From assembly GCF_013041615.1 (NCBI RefSeq), contig NZ_JABEPQ010000001.1:1294976-1358975 (forward strand): DNA of 64,000 nt, written 5' to 3'. Position numbers and translations under genes: made by a program. The DNA is from Knoellia koreensis. Its GTDB lineage: Bacteria; Actinomycetota; Actinomycetes; Actinomycetales; Dermatophilaceae. Positions 1 to 8,366 of the stretch are shown one piece after another (position 1 is the first letter of the stretch; every line of letters starts with the position of its first letter). The notes beneath the pieces were generated by a model. That model made no database searches, was not told the origin of the DNA, and saw nothing but the letters and a program-made list of their open reading frames with translations.

Positions 1-181
1 CCACGACGGACTCGAACCGCAGGTCCAAGTCGATCGGGGCGCCCTGCGGCACCGCGATGACGTCCGTGCCGAGGTCGGCGGGTGCCTCGACGACGCGCTG
101 GACCTGCTCCATCGAACCGGGACGACGACCCAGGCTCTTGGTGTCGAAGACCAAGGGGGACCGGGGGTCGAGGTGGTTCAT
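1..181 (-). CDS. YceD/DUF177 family protein (C-terminal part outside window)
   Basis: About 60 N-terminal codons are visible; the gene runs off the left edge. The ATG is at 179-181. The early motif LVFDTKSLGRRPGSM followed by APADLGTDVIAVP is typical of the DUF177/YceD family, whose members sit directly upstream of rpmF (ribosomal protein L32) and affect 23S rRNA accumulation. In actinobacteria the usual order is rsmD, coaD, DUF177, rpmF, rnc, so rpmF is expected just beyond the window edge. Here a large acyltransferase gene separates it from coaD. Confidence 0.85.
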   Translation of the reverse strand, partial: MNHLDPRSPLVFDTKSLGRRPGSMEQVQRVVEAPADLGTDVIAVPQGAPIDLDLRFESVV

Positions 182-296
182 GGCTCCAGCAGACGTCGAG
201 TGACTCGGATCCGGCCTCGGATGAGACGCAGACCGACGCACGAGATTACCTGAGCACGGGTCACCTTCCCAAATGCAGGTATGCCGCGTGCTGCCG

Positions 297-2498
297 TCAG
301 TCTGCCCCGGCACCACCCGGGCCCGCGACCTGGCCGGTGGCGGGGTCGGCGGCTGGGTCGGTGAGCTGCTCGTCGAGGGCGCGGCCGAGCACGGGCGCGA
401 GCGTGCGGACGTAGGTGGCGGTGAGGTGGTCGGCGGGCCGGTGGACCGCGACGTTGCCGACCACCAGGGGGCACCGCTCCCCCGGGCAGATCCAGTCGGT
501 GAGGTCGACGAGCCGCACTGCTGGTGTCGCGGCCGCAGCGACGGCCTCACGCTGCTGGGGCAGGGCGGTGGCGGTGACCGCGGCGTCGCGGTCGAAGGCG
601 CAGCGGCGCAGGGAGGTGGCGTTGCGGGCGGCGCAGACATCGACGTCGCCGGGCGAGGCGGGGCTGTCCCCCAGCACCGCGACGGGTATGCCGGCCGCCG
701 CCAGCTCGCGCCAGCGCTGCGCCCACCCGGCGGTCATGGCTGCGGTCGTCGGTCGGCGCCCGTCCCACGCGGTGGTGGCGTGGCCGGAGGTGACGACGAG
801 GTCTGGTGGTTCGGCGCGCAGCCGCGCCATCACGGCGTCGTTCCAGCGGTCGCACTGCGGGTAGGCCAGGCCCCGCCGCTGCGCCCGGCCGGCGGCGAGC
901 TCGCACCCGGACTTGGCGTAGGTCTCGACCCGCCAGCCGCGCTGTGCCGCAAGCTCCTGGAGCGCCGGCAGCCACTGCAGCGTCGTCGAGTCGCCGACAA
1001 GGGCGACCGTTACGGACCCGGTCGGGTCGCCGAAGTCGCAGCGCTTGGCCCGCACGGTGGCAGGGCTCGCGAGGCAGCGTGTCGTCTCCGCGTCGGTGCG
1101 GTCGCGGCCCGCGAGCTGCGGGTCGGGGGCGACCCAGTCCCAGGCGTCGACGTCGTATGCCGCAGGGTCACCTGCTCCTGTTCCGGCCCCCTGTTGCCCG
1201 GGCGCAGGGGTGCCGAGGGTGGCGGCCCCGAGCTCGGTGACGGGCGGGCGTGCGGCGGACGCGGGTGCGGTGCGGAATGCCGAGGGCACGAGCAGCAGCG
1301 GCGCGGCGACCGCCACTCCCGCCAGCGACAGGCCCAGCCCGAGCGCCAGCACCGGTCGCGCCCGCCGGGCCAGGGCGCGGCTGTGGTGGATCGGTGCCTC
1401 GACGAAGCGGTGGGACGCCCACGCCGGCACCACCGAGGCGACGACGACCGCGACCTTCTCCGGGCCGGTCAGGCCGCGGTGCCACCACTCGGTGAGGATC
1501 ACGGCCGGCCAGTGCCAGAGGTAGAGGGAGTAGGACAGGCCGCCGATCCACACCATCGGCGCGGTGCCGAGCAGCCGGACCGGTCCCCAGCGGTCACCGG
1601 TGGTGCCTGACCAGATCACGGCGGCGGCACCGACCGTCGGGACGAGGGTGAGCGGCCCGGGGTACCCACCGGTCTTCGGCAGCCACAGGGCGCTGGCGAC
1701 GACGGCAGCGAGCCCCGCCCAGCCGACGCCGGCACGGGTGAGCGTCGCAACGCGCCCACTCCCCCAGTTGCCTTGTCCCACAGCGCACCACAACGCCAGG
1801 GCGCACCCGAGGCCGAGCTCCCAGGCGCGGGTCGTGGTGACCACGTAGGCGCGCGACGGCTCCAGCGGGGCCAGCCACACGGCATACGCGAACGACGGGA
1901 TGGCGACCACGGCGAGGACCGCCGCGACCCAGCCGACCGTGGGGCGGCGACCGAGGCGGCGCAGGACCAGGGCGAGTGCGATGAGCGCCAGCGGCCACAC
2001 GACGTAGAACTGCTCCTCGACCGCGAGGCTCCAGAAGTGCTGCACCGCCGACTGGCGCACCTCGAGGGTGGGTGGGTCGACGTCCTTGGCGGCGAACCTC
2101 CAGTTGACGACGTAGAGGGCCGCCGCGGCGATGTCACCACCGAGCTCACGGCGACGCAGGCCGGGCACGACGAACCAGCCGACCGCCGCCGTCACGGCCA
2201 GGACGAGCACGGCCGCGGGCAGCAGGCGCCGAATGCGCCGGCCGACGAACCGGGTCCACGAGATGGTGCCCGTGGTGGTGAGCTCGCGGACGAGCAGACC
2301 CGTGATGAGAAAGCCGGAGATCACGAAGAAGACGTCCACGCCGAAGTAGCCGTTCGGCAGGGGCAGGCCCGCGTGGTAGATCAGGACAAGGAGCACCGCA
2401 ACAGCTCGCAGGCCCTCGATGTCGGGCCGAAAGCGTTGTGCCCGTGAGGTTTTCGCGCCCTTGGTCGAGGTCGCCGCTGGGGTGGCTGCGGGCGTCAC
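297..2498 (-). CDS. Acyltransferase-3 family protein with C-terminal SGNH domain (OafA-like)
   Basis: Predicted integral-membrane O-acyltransferase of 733 residues that would acylate a cell-surface glycan or wall polymer. Residues 26-42 carry the family signature (DIEGLRAVAVLLVLIYH, ending in His42). About ten hydrophobic segments follow to residue 405. An Ala/Gly/Pro-rich linker at about 410-450 leads to an extracytoplasmic SGNH hydrolase-like domain with GDS at 502-504 and the Asp-His pair near 690. The GTG start (2496-2498) overlaps the coaD stop by 4 bases (GTGA), so translation is probably coupled to coaD. It interrupts the usual coaD-DUF177 adjacency, which suggests a later insertion. 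The acceptor polymer cannot be told from sequence. Confidence 0.85.
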   Translation of the reverse strand: MTPAATPAATSTKGAKTSRAQRFRPDIEGLRAVAVLLVLIYHAGLPLPNGYFGVDVFFVISGFLITGLLVRELTTTGTISWTRFVGRRIRRLLPAAVLVLAVTAAVGWFVVPGLRRRELGGDIAAAALYVVNWRFAAKDVDPPTLEVRQSAVQHFWSLAVEEQFYVVWPLALIALALVLRRLGRRPTVGWVAAVLAVVAIPSFAYAVWLAPLEPSRAYVVTTTRAWELGLGCALALWCAVGQGNWGSGRVATLTRAGVGWAGLAAVVASALWLPKTGGYPGPLTLVPTVGAAAVIWSGTTGDRWGPVRLLGTAPMVWIGGLSYSLYLWHWPAVILTEWWHRGLTGPEKVAVVVASVVPAWASHRFVEAPIHHSRALARRARPVLALGLGLSLAGVAVAAPLLLVPSAFRTAPASAARPPVTELGAATLGTPAPGQQGAGTGAGDPAAYDVDAWDWVAPDPQLAGRDRTDAETTRCLASPATVRAKRCDFGDPTGSVTVALVGDSTTLQWLPALQELAAQRGWRVETYAKSGCELAAGRAQRRGLAYPQCDRWNDAVMARLRAEPPDLVVTSGHATTAWDGRRPTTAAMTAGWAQRWRELAAAGIPVAVLGDSPASPGDVDVCAARNATSLRRCAFDRDAAVTATALPQQREAVAAAATPAVRLVDLTDWICPGERCPLVVGNVAVHRPADHLTATYVRTLAPVLGRALDEQLTDPAADPATGQVAGPGGAGAD

Positions 2499-2998
2499 TG
2501 GGGGCGGAGGCGCTCCGTCAGCGCGTCGCGCACGCGGTCCGAGACGAGGCCGCTGACGTCGCCGCCGTAGCGCACGACCTCCTTGACCAGCGAGCTCGAG
2601 ACGTGCTCGAACTCCGGCGCCGCCGGCAGGAACACGGTCTCCACGCCAGACAGGTGCCGGTTCATCATCGCCATCGGCAGCTCGTAGGCGTAGTCGTTGC
2701 CGCTGCGCAGCCCCTTGAGGATCACGCCGGCGTCCAGGTCGCGGGCGACGTCGACGAGCAGACGGTTGGCGAACACCTCGGCGCGCACGCCGTCGACCCC
2801 CGAGCAGGTGTCGAGGACGAGGTCGCGACGCTCCTCGGGTGTGAACACGCCCTGCTTCGCGGGGTTGTGCAGCACCGCCACGACGACCTCGTCGTAGAGC
2901 GCGGCCGCCCGCCGGACCACGTCCAGGTGCCCGAGCGTGATCGGGTCGAAGGAGCCGGGGCAGACGGCGCGGCGGGGGTTGGCGCTCACGGCAGGCAC
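2495..2998 (-). CDS. coaD: Phosphopantetheine adenylyltransferase
   Basis: Catalyses the penultimate step of coenzyme A synthesis, 4'-phosphopantetheine plus ATP to dephospho-CoA. The 167-residue protein has the nucleotidyltransferase motif PITLGH at residues 19-24 and the C-terminal SSSLVKEV motif, both diagnostic of CoaD. Its length is normal for the family. The start shown is GTG (VPAVSAN); a second GTG four codons on (VSANPRR) is equally possible because no clear ribosome binding site precedes either. The next gene overlaps its stop codon. A perfect inverted repeat (3008-3057) lies just upstream, between it and the hemerythrin gene. Confidence 0.95.
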   Translation of the reverse strand: MPAVSANPRRAVCPGSFDPITLGHLDVVRRAAALYDEVVVAVLHNPAKQGVFTPEERRDLVLDTCSGVDGVRAEVFANRLLVDVARDLDAGVILKGLRSGNDYAYELPMAMMNRHLSGVETVFLPAAPEFEHVSSSLVKEVVRYGGDVSGLVSDRVRDALTERLRPQ

Positions 2999-3007
2999 GC
3001 TAGCAGC

Positions 3008-3057
3008 GAGTTGAGTGCCTGAGACCTACCCATGGGTCGGTCTCAGGCACTCAACTC
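3008..3057. repeat. Inverted repeat family A, copy 1 (19-bp perfect arms)
   Basis: GAGTTGAGTGCCTGAGACC is followed by a 12-base loop and its exact reverse complement. It sits between the hemerythrin gene stop (3064) and coaD. A related element with the core GAGTGCCTGAGA / TCTCAGGCACTC is at 38725-38764. It may end hemerythrin transcription, but it lacks a U-run, and recurrence at two loci makes it a dispersed palindromic element. Confidence 0.8.
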
Positions 3058-3063
3058 GGTGGG

Positions 3064-3612
3064 TCAGTCCTCGTCGTCGTCGAGCAGGCCCTCGCGCTCG
3101 GCCTTCTTGACGATGCGGCGGACGTTCTCGATGTCGCCGCAGTCTTCGTCGAGCAGCTCGCTGCGTCGCTTGGCCCACTCCTTGCCCAGCTTCAGGCGGA
3201 CGTCTTCGGACACGTCGGTGCGGGCCGGGTTGAGGATCGTCTGCTCCTCCTCGCCGATGTGGTGGTTGAGGGCGGTGGCGAGCTCCTCGACGGCGTCGTC
3301 GAACTTCTGGGTGTCGGTGCCCTTGCACTCCAGGAGGGCGAGCAGGGCCTCGTTGCCCTCGGCGTGCTCCTCCTCGCCGTGCTCGGCCTCGTGCTCGGTG
3401 ATGGCGTCCTTGCGGCGCAGCTGGGTGTAGACCTTCTCCTCCTCGGCCTCACCATGGGCGATGAGGACGGCCGACAGCGCGGCGCGGGCGGCCTCGCGGT
3501 CGGCGGTGGAGTCGCGCAGGTCGCGCAGCAGGGTCTCGAACAGCCGGTGGTCGTCGAGGATGAGGTCCACGACGTCGCCTTCGGTCGGGCGCGGAATCTC
3601 GTATGTCGTCAT
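3064..3612 (-). CDS. Hemerythrin domain-containing protein
   Basis: 182-residue helical protein with the HHE cation-binding pattern: His22 in DDHRLFE, His53 and Glu57 in HGEAEEE, His74/His78 in HEAEHGEEEH, and His117/His118 with Glu121-123 in HHIGEEE. These residues can bind a di-iron centre, and relatives sense or bind oxygen, nitric oxide or iron. The start is taken at ATG 3610-3612 (MTTYEIP); earlier in-frame codons give a non-homologous, Arg-rich extension. The acidic tail ends in LLDDDED. The promoter region is shared with the divergent HesB-like gene at 3759. Substrate or signal is unknown. Confidence 0.85.
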   Translation of the reverse strand: MTTYEIPRPTEGDVVDLILDDHRLFETLLRDLRDSTADREAARAALSAVLIAHGEAEEEKVYTQLRRKDAITEHEAEHGEEEHAEGNEALLALLECKGTDTQKFDDAVEELATALNHHIGEEEQTILNPARTDVSEDVRLKLGKEWAKRRSELLDEDCGDIENVRRIVKKAEREGLLDDDED

Positions 3613-3758
3613 GCGCCCATGATGGCTGACCTGCCCTTTCCCAGCACGCCGTGGGTGGCCCTCGCTGCCCGTCCCACGCAGCGGACACCCGGTTTGTGTC
3701 CTTCGCCGGCGTTTGTGACGGTGGAATGGCACTGACCTCCATGGGAAGGAAGAGCACC

Positions 3759-4085
3759 GTGCTCACCCTCACCGACAACGCCAGCACGATCGTCAAGACC
3801 CTCGTCGACCAGAACCTCCCGGGCGACGACTCAGGGCTCCGCTTCAGCCAGGAGGGCGCCGAGTCCGGCGGCCTCACCGTCACCACCGCCGAGTCGGGCC
3901 AGCCCGGCGACGCGCTCGTCGAGCAGGACGGCGCGAAGGTCTACCTCGACGAGACCGCAGCCGTGGCCCTCGCCGACCAGGTGCTCGACGCCAGCGTCGA
4001 CGAGCAGGGCAGCGTCCAGTTCGCGATCGCACCGGCGGGCGGCGCGGGCGACCTGGGTGCCCAGAACGGCTCCCCCACCGCCTGA
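3759..4085 (+). CDS. HesB/IscA-like domain protein lacking cysteines
   Basis: 108-residue protein whose opening (LTLTDNASTIVKTLVDQN) and later LRFSQEG / VYLDETAAVALADQVLD segments match the HesB/IscA (A-type iron-sulfur carrier) fold. A-type carriers use three cysteines, one central and two near the C-terminus. This protein contains none, so it probably does not carry a cluster that way. The start chosen is GTG 3759-3761 because GGAAGGA lies 8 bases upstream; the in-frame ATG at 3726 has no such site. It is divergent from the hemerythrin gene, another iron-linked protein, which may imply joint control. Confidence 0.6.
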   Translation: MLTLTDNASTIVKTLVDQNLPGDDSGLRFSQEGAESGGLTVTTAESGQPGDALVEQDGAKVYLDETAAVALADQVLDASVDEQGSVQFAIAPAGGAGDLGAQNGSPTA

Positions 4086-4092
4086 CCCGTTT

Positions 4093-4163
4093 CGCACAAC
4101 CCTCGTTGCGCGGTTTCCGCCGGGTTACCAACCCGAGGTATGCCGCGCAACGGGGGTTTTGCG
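4093..4163. repeat. Inverted repeat family C, copy 1
   Basis: Imperfect inverted repeat with arms CCCTCGTTGCGCGG (left) and CCGCGCAACGGGGG (right), immediately after the HesB-like gene. The right arm contains a GGTATGCCGCG word. A sister element with 18-bp perfect arms lies at 55060-55123. Confidence 0.65.
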
Positions 4164-4219
4164 TGTGGGCGGCGGAAACTCCGTTGCTCGCCACCGGCAC
4201 CGCTCCTACGGTCGAGAGC

Positions 4220-4999
4220 ATGGCAACGGAGCTGCACGCGATCACCTTCCGCGCCCTCGACCCTGCCGCGCAGGCGCGGTTCTGGGCCGAGCTGCTGGGC
4301 TGGCGCCCGGTCGACGACGCGGGTGACGGGCTCGCCCTGGAGGTCGGGGACGCCACCTACGGCGACACCGCGCCCGACGGAGGCGACAGGCCGGCATACC
4401 GGCTGCGTCTCGTGCCCAGCGACCGGCCCAAGGTGACGGCCAACCGGATGCACTTCGACCTCACGAGCGGCTATCCGGACGAGCAGGCCGAGAGTGTGGC
4501 GCGCGCAATTCGCTTGGGCGCCAAGCACATCGACGTCGGTCAGACGCCCGAGGAGGGGCACACGGTCCTCGCCGATCCCGAGGGCAACGAGGTGGATGTG
4601 CTGCCGGCGGGGCGTGGGACCTTCCTGAAGGAGACGGGGTTCACCGGCGCGCTGGCGTGCGACGGGTCGGAGGCGGTCGGACGGTTCTGGAGCGCGGCGC
4701 TCGACTGGCCGCTGGTCTGGGACCAGGACGAGGAGACCGCGATCCAGTCGCCGCGTGGCGGCACCAAGATCAACTGGGGTGGGCCGCCGCTCGACCCGCA
4801 GGTCCGGCCCAACCGCCTGCACTTCGACCTCGCGACCAGCGCCGACAGCGACCTCGACACCGAGGTGGAGCGACTGACCGCCCTCGGCGCCACGCTGGCC
4901 GGACCGGACTCGGGAGTGACGCCCTGCGCCGACGGGTGGGCCGTCATGCTCGACCCTGATGGCACCGAGTTCTGTGTGATGCCAACGGGATCCGCGTGA
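4220..4999 (+). CDS. VOC (glyoxalase/bleomycin-resistance) family protein, two tandem domains
   Basis: 259-residue protein made of two repeated VOC domains. Each opens with a HAITFRALDP or TGALACDGSEAVGRFW type strand and helix, and each ends with a Glu-containing strand (PEGNEVDVLP and PDGTEFCVMP). Conserved RMHFDL / RLHFDL strands occur mid-domain in both. The fold binds a metal or small hydrophobic ligand; members act as dioxygenases, isomerases or resistance proteins, and this subgroup has no established substrate. ATG 4220-4222 follows GAGAGC as a weak ribosome site. It is convergent with rsmD, the stop codons being only a few bases apart. Confidence 0.8.
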   Translation: MATELHAITFRALDPAAQARFWAELLGWRPVDDAGDGLALEVGDATYGDTAPDGGDRPAYRLRLVPSDRPKVTANRMHFDLTSGYPDEQAESVARAIRLGAKHIDVGQTPEEGHTVLADPEGNEVDVLPAGRGTFLKETGFTGALACDGSEAVGRFWSAALDWPLVWDQDEETAIQSPRGGTKINWGGPPLDPQVRPNRLHFDLATSADSDLDTEVERLTALGATLAGPDSGVTPCADGWAVMLDPDGTEFCVMPTGSA

Positions 5000-5000
5000 C

Positions 5001-5576
5001 TCAGGCGACGCCGTCCGGGTGCAACGGCCCGGCGAACCAGACCGCCGTCTCGCCGTAGCGCCGCTCCCCCTCGAGCTCCCAGTCGGCGGGCCAGCGCGGC
5101 TGTGGCGTGCGCGCCGACCGCTCGACGACGACGAGCGCATCGGGCGTGAGCCAGCCGTGCTCGTCGAGCAGCTGGAGGTCGGTGGCGAGCGCGTCCTCGG
5201 ACAGCTCGTAGGGCGGGTCGCTGAAGACGAGCGTGTACGGCTGGGTGGGCGGACTGGCGAGGACGCGGGCCACCTGGGCCTGGCGCACCGTGATGCCGGG
5301 TATGCCGAGTGCGGCCGCGTTCTGCTTGGTCACCTTCGCGGCGCCCCGGTCGGCCTCGACGAGCAGCACGTTCGCCGCACCCCGGCTGGCGGCCTCCAAC
5401 CCCAAGGCGCCCGACCCGGCATAGAGGTCGAGCACGTGTGCGCCCACGAGCACGTCGAGGTGCTCGAGCCGGGAGAACAGCGCCTCGCGCACCCGGTCGC
5501 TCGTCGGGCGCGTCCCCTGCCCCGACGGTGTCGCGAGCGGCCGACCGCCTGCGCGCCCACTGATGATCCGCGTCAC
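5001..5576 (-). CDS. rsmD: 16S rRNA (guanine(966)-N(2))-methyltransferase
   Basis: 191-residue SAM-dependent methyltransferase that modifies G966 of 16S rRNA in the small subunit. Seen in sequence: N-terminal RIISGRAGGRPL, SAM-binding LDLYAGSGALGLEA at about 49-62, and the amino-methyltransferase catalytic motif DPPYEL at 120-125. Length matches the family. In actinobacteria rsmD normally lies between recG and coaD. That order holds here in outline, but about 8 kb including the oxoprolinase operon now separates it from recG. Confidence 0.93.
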   Translation of the reverse strand: MTRIISGRAGGRPLATPSGQGTRPTSDRVREALFSRLEHLDVLVGAHVLDLYAGSGALGLEAASRGAANVLLVEADRGAAKVTKQNAAALGIPGITVRQAQVARVLASPPTQPYTLVFSDPPYELSEDALATDLQLLDEHGWLTPDALVVVERSARTPQPRWPADWELEGERRYGETAVWFAGPLHPDGVA

Positions 5577-5595
5577 GGCGGCAACCTAGCGCGCC

Positions 5596-6375
5596 TCAGG
5601 GCCGGTGGACGTCGGGGTCGTCGCGCAGGGTGTCGAGCAGGAGGGCGAGGACCGCGTCGGGACGCTCCATCGCCGGCAGGTGGCCGGCCCAGTCGAGTTG
5701 GAGCCGCTCGGCGCCGGGGATCTGCGCGGCCAGGTGGTCGGCGACCGCGGTGAAGTGCGCGAAGTCGTGCCCGCCGCTGACGACGAGGGTCGGCACGGCG
5801 ATGGCAGCCGGGTCGACCTCGACGCGTTCGGGCTGCGGCGGCGGGTCGAGCTCGTCGGCGGCCAGCTGGACTTCGAACGCCCGACGCTGCATCAACCGCA
5901 GCCGCTCGCGGGCGTCGTGATCGGCGTCGGGGCCGAGCAGCTGCTCGACGTTGAGCTCGACCGCCCCGTCGACGTCGCCCGCCTCGAGGAGCTCATCCTC
6001 CTTGGTGCCGAACGCCTCCTGCTCCGGGTCGTCGACGTCGAGCCCGCGGTATGCCGCGCAGAGGAGTACCAGCTCCTCGACCCGCCCGGGGTGCCTGGTC
6101 GCGAGCTCCATCGCCACGCGGCCACCCATCGACGAGCCGACGACACGGACGTGGTCGATGCCGAGGTGCGCGAGCAGCTCGTCGAGGTCGTCGGCGTCGG
6201 CGTAGGGGCCGCCCGGCAGGGCGCTGTCACCCCAGCCGCGCAGATCTGGCCGTACGACGGTGAAGGCGTGGCCAAGGGCGGGCAGCAGCGGCTCCCACAT
6301 CCGGCGGTCGGTGGCACCGGAGTGCAGCAGCAGCACGGGCGGGCCCGAGCCCTCGACGTCATGAGCGAGCACCAT
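5596..6375 (-). CDS. Alpha/beta-fold hydrolase
   Basis: 259-residue cytoplasmic hydrolase. The nucleophile elbow GSSMGG is at 80-85 (Ser82), an oxyanion motif HSG at 18-20, the acid in VVSGGHDF, and the His in DWAGHLPAMERP. Substrate is unknown; related proteins include esterases, lactonases and 3-oxoadipate enol-lactonase. The start is ATG 6373-6375. Longer in-frame reading would run into the palindromic repeat at 6405-6451 and is rejected. It lies 19 bases upstream of rsmD on the same strand and may be cotranscribed. Confidence 0.85.
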   Translation of the reverse strand: MVLAHDVEGSGPPVLLLHSGATDRRMWEPLLPALGHAFTVVRPDLRGWGDSALPGGPYADADDLDELLAHLGIDHVRVVGSSMGGRVAMELATRHPGRVEELVLLCAAYRGLDVDDPEQEAFGTKEDELLEAGDVDGAVELNVEQLLGPDADHDARERLRLMQRRAFEVQLAADELDPPPQPERVEVDPAAIAVPTLVVSGGHDFAHFTAVADHLAAQIPGAERLQLDWAGHLPAMERPDAVLALLLDTLRDDPDVHRP

Positions 6376-6404
6376 GCCGCGAACGCTAGCGCCCCCCGCC
6401 CCTT

Positions 6405-6451
6405 GCTTGCGTCTGCGTTTCTGGCGGCTATGGCAACCGTTCACGCAGACG
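6405..6451. repeat. Palindromic repeat family B, copy 1
   Basis: GCTTGCGTCTGCGT and ACGCAGACG arms enclose a loop containing GGCTATGGCAACCGTT. The same loop, in reverse orientation, occurs in the copy inside cofC (28959-29010). A third, more diverged copy is at 13355-13400. It lies in the gap between the alpha/beta hydrolase and pxpC, next to a GAGGTATGCCGCGTGG word at 6472-6487. Confidence 0.85.
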
Positions 6452-6487
6452 TCCCGCCCCGGGCTAGCGAGGAGGTATGCCGCGTGG

Positions 6488-7501
6488 TCACCAAGCGGTG
6501 CGCAGCCGCTCCAGGTGGGCGGCCCGGTCGGCCCGCGCCTGCAGGGCCTCGTCCAGGGTGACCTCGGTGAAGGTGACCTTGGTGTTCGGCGGCAGCTGGC
6601 CGATGACGTCCATGTCGGCGCTGATGACCGTCCCGACCATCATGTACCCGCCGCCAGAGACGGCGTCGCGGTGCAGGATGATCGGCTCCTTGCCCGAGGG
6701 GACCTGGATCGAGCCGATCGGGTAGCACGCATCGGTGATGTTGGACGGGTCGTCGCCGGCACCGAACGGCGGCTCCCGGTCGACGAACTCCAAGGGCGTG
6801 CCCCCCTTGAGCCGATACCCCACCCGGTCGGCCTCAGACCCCACGGTCCAGGTCTCCGTCAGGAACCGCTTCAACGACTCCGGCACCACGCGGTAGTCGT
6901 ACAGACCCGGGATCATCCGCAGCTCCCGCTCCTTGCCGAGCGGCATGCGCAGCGACTCCGGCAGCTCACGCCCGACGTCAGCCACCCCGCCCGCGCCGAC
7001 CGAGGATCCGGTGCGCAGCACGTCACCCGCCTTGAGCGCCCGGCCCTCGTGCCCGCCGAGACCGCCGAGGCCGTAGGTCGAACGACTGCCGAGCACCTCG
7101 GGCACGTCGATGCCTCCCTCGACCGCGACGTAGGCGCGCGCCCCGGCCGTCGCGAACCCGAAGCCCAGCGTCTGCCCGGCACCGACCTCGATCACCGTGT
7201 TCCCCGACCGCGGCTCGCCGTCGACGGTGGGCGTCATCGCGGCACCGGTGACTGCGACGCGCGTCGGCGCGCTGAACCGCAGCTCTGGACCCATGAGGGC
7301 GCATTCGAGGACGGCGGCCGTTTCCTCGTTGCCCAGCAACAGGTTTGCCGCGCGGAACGACAACTGGTCCATCGCGCCGGCCGGCGGGATGCCGAGGTGG
7401 TAGAAGCCCTGGCGTCCCTGGTCCTGCACGGTCGTCACGAGCCCGGGCTTGACCACCTCGATCGTGGTGCCGCCCTGGCGGGTCGGGTCAGCGGGTGCCA
7501 T
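6488..7501 (-). CDS. pxpC: 5-oxoprolinase subunit PxpC / biotin-dependent carboxyltransferase family
   Basis: 337-residue member of the KipA/AHS2 family. Typical stretches are TIEVVKPGLVTTVQDQGR near the N-terminus, GIPPAGAMDQLSFRAANLL, and VPSGKEPIILHRDAVSGGGY near 250-270. With PxpA and PxpB, such subunits form the ATP-dependent 5-oxoprolinase that opens 5-oxoproline to glutamate. The same fold is the carboxyltransferase half of urea carboxylase. It overlaps pxpB by 14 bases and is the last gene of the operon. Because biotin carboxylase and carrier genes are next to it, a biotin-dependent reaction is as likely as the classical one. Confidence 0.88.
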   Translation of the reverse strand: MAPADPTRQGGTTIEVVKPGLVTTVQDQGRQGFYHLGIPPAGAMDQLSFRAANLLLGNEETAAVLECALMGPELRFSAPTRVAVTGAAMTPTVDGEPRSGNTVIEVGAGQTLGFGFATAGARAYVAVEGGIDVPEVLGSRSTYGLGGLGGHEGRALKAGDVLRTGSSVGAGGVADVGRELPESLRMPLGKERELRMIPGLYDYRVVPESLKRFLTETWTVGSEADRVGYRLKGGTPLEFVDREPPFGAGDDPSNITDACYPIGSIQVPSGKEPIILHRDAVSGGGYMMVGTVISADMDVIGQLPPNTKVTFTEVTLDEALQARADRAAHLERLRTAW

Positions 7502-8366
7502 CGAGTGCCTCCAGGATGGTCGTCGGGTATGCCGCGGGGTCGGCCTCGAACTCCTTGAGGGAGAACGTGACCGGCGCCGTCGGCAGCTGGTACTCGTTCC
7601 GGTCCACGGCCTCGACGATCGCGTCGTACTCGGCGCGGTCGACGGGCCGGAACTTCACGATGTCGCCCGGCTTGAAGAAGATCATGAAGTCGCGCAGGTG
7701 CGCGGGCTGCTGCTCCGGGTCGTAGATCGGCACCGGCGTGATGCCGAACATCTGGTAGCCACCGGCGCCCCGCACCGAGTAGATGCAGCTGAAGCAGCCG
7801 CCGTAGCCGACCGTGAGCCGTGGTGTGTCCGTGCGCGGACGCAGGTACTTCGGCACCTGGATCTGCTTGCTGCGCTCGACCATCTGGTACATGAAAGGCA
7901 GCCCTGCCACGAAGCCGACCATCGACACGAACCACGGTGTGGCGGAGTGTGCCTCGATGAACTGCTCGACGTCGGCGTAGCCGTTGGCCCGCGCCGCGAA
8001 CTCGAGGTCCGTCGAGTCCGGGTCCTGGTGGCGGTCTCGGAATCGCATCAGGGTCTCGTGCGTCCACGGGTCGCCGTAGTACACGGGGAACTCGATGACG
8101 CGTGTCTCCAGGGTCGCGTCATGGTCACCGATGCCCGCCTCGATCTCCTCGAGCTCGGCGCGCAGGTCGGCGACGCTGATGACGTCCGGGTCGAACCGCA
8201 CCTGGTAGGACGCGTTGGCCGGACAGATCTCCGTCACCCCCGGGATCGCCCGGTCGGCGAGCTCCTTGGTGACGAGGATGCTGGTGAAGAACGCGTCCAG
8301 CGACATCGACTCGGACACCTCGACGAACAGGTGCTCGTCCCCGCCAAGGGTGTATCGACTGGGCAT
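7488..8366 (-). CDS. pxpB: 5-oxoprolinase subunit PxpB (KipI/AHS1 family, extended)
   Basis: 292-residue KipI-family protein with N-terminal YTLGGDEHLFVEVSESMS and the core GFVAGLPFMYQM, which corresponds to the family GF.PGFPYL motif. Also seen are the C-terminal GGYQMFGITPVPIYD and FKPGDIVKFRPV. It is the partner of PxpC; the two equal the fused AHS1-AHS2 unit of urea carboxylase. At about 290 residues it is longer than short KipI proteins (about 220-240) and has an inserted helical segment near 110-160. The start is ATG 8364-8366 (MPSRYTLGG), sharing one base with the preceding biotin carboxylase stop (TGATG). Confidence 0.85.
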   Translation of the reverse strand: MPSRYTLGGDEHLFVEVSESMSLDAFFTSILVTKELADRAIPGVTEICPANASYQVRFDPDVISVADLRAELEEIEAGIGDHDATLETRVIEFPVYYGDPWTHETLMRFRDRHQDPDSTDLEFAARANGYADVEQFIEAHSATPWFVSMVGFVAGLPFMYQMVERSKQIQVPKYLRPRTDTPRLTVGYGGCFSCIYSVRGAGGYQMFGITPVPIYDPEQQPAHLRDFMIFFKPGDIVKFRPVDRAEYDAIVEAVDRNEYQLPTAPVTFSLKEFEADPAAYPTTILEALDGTR

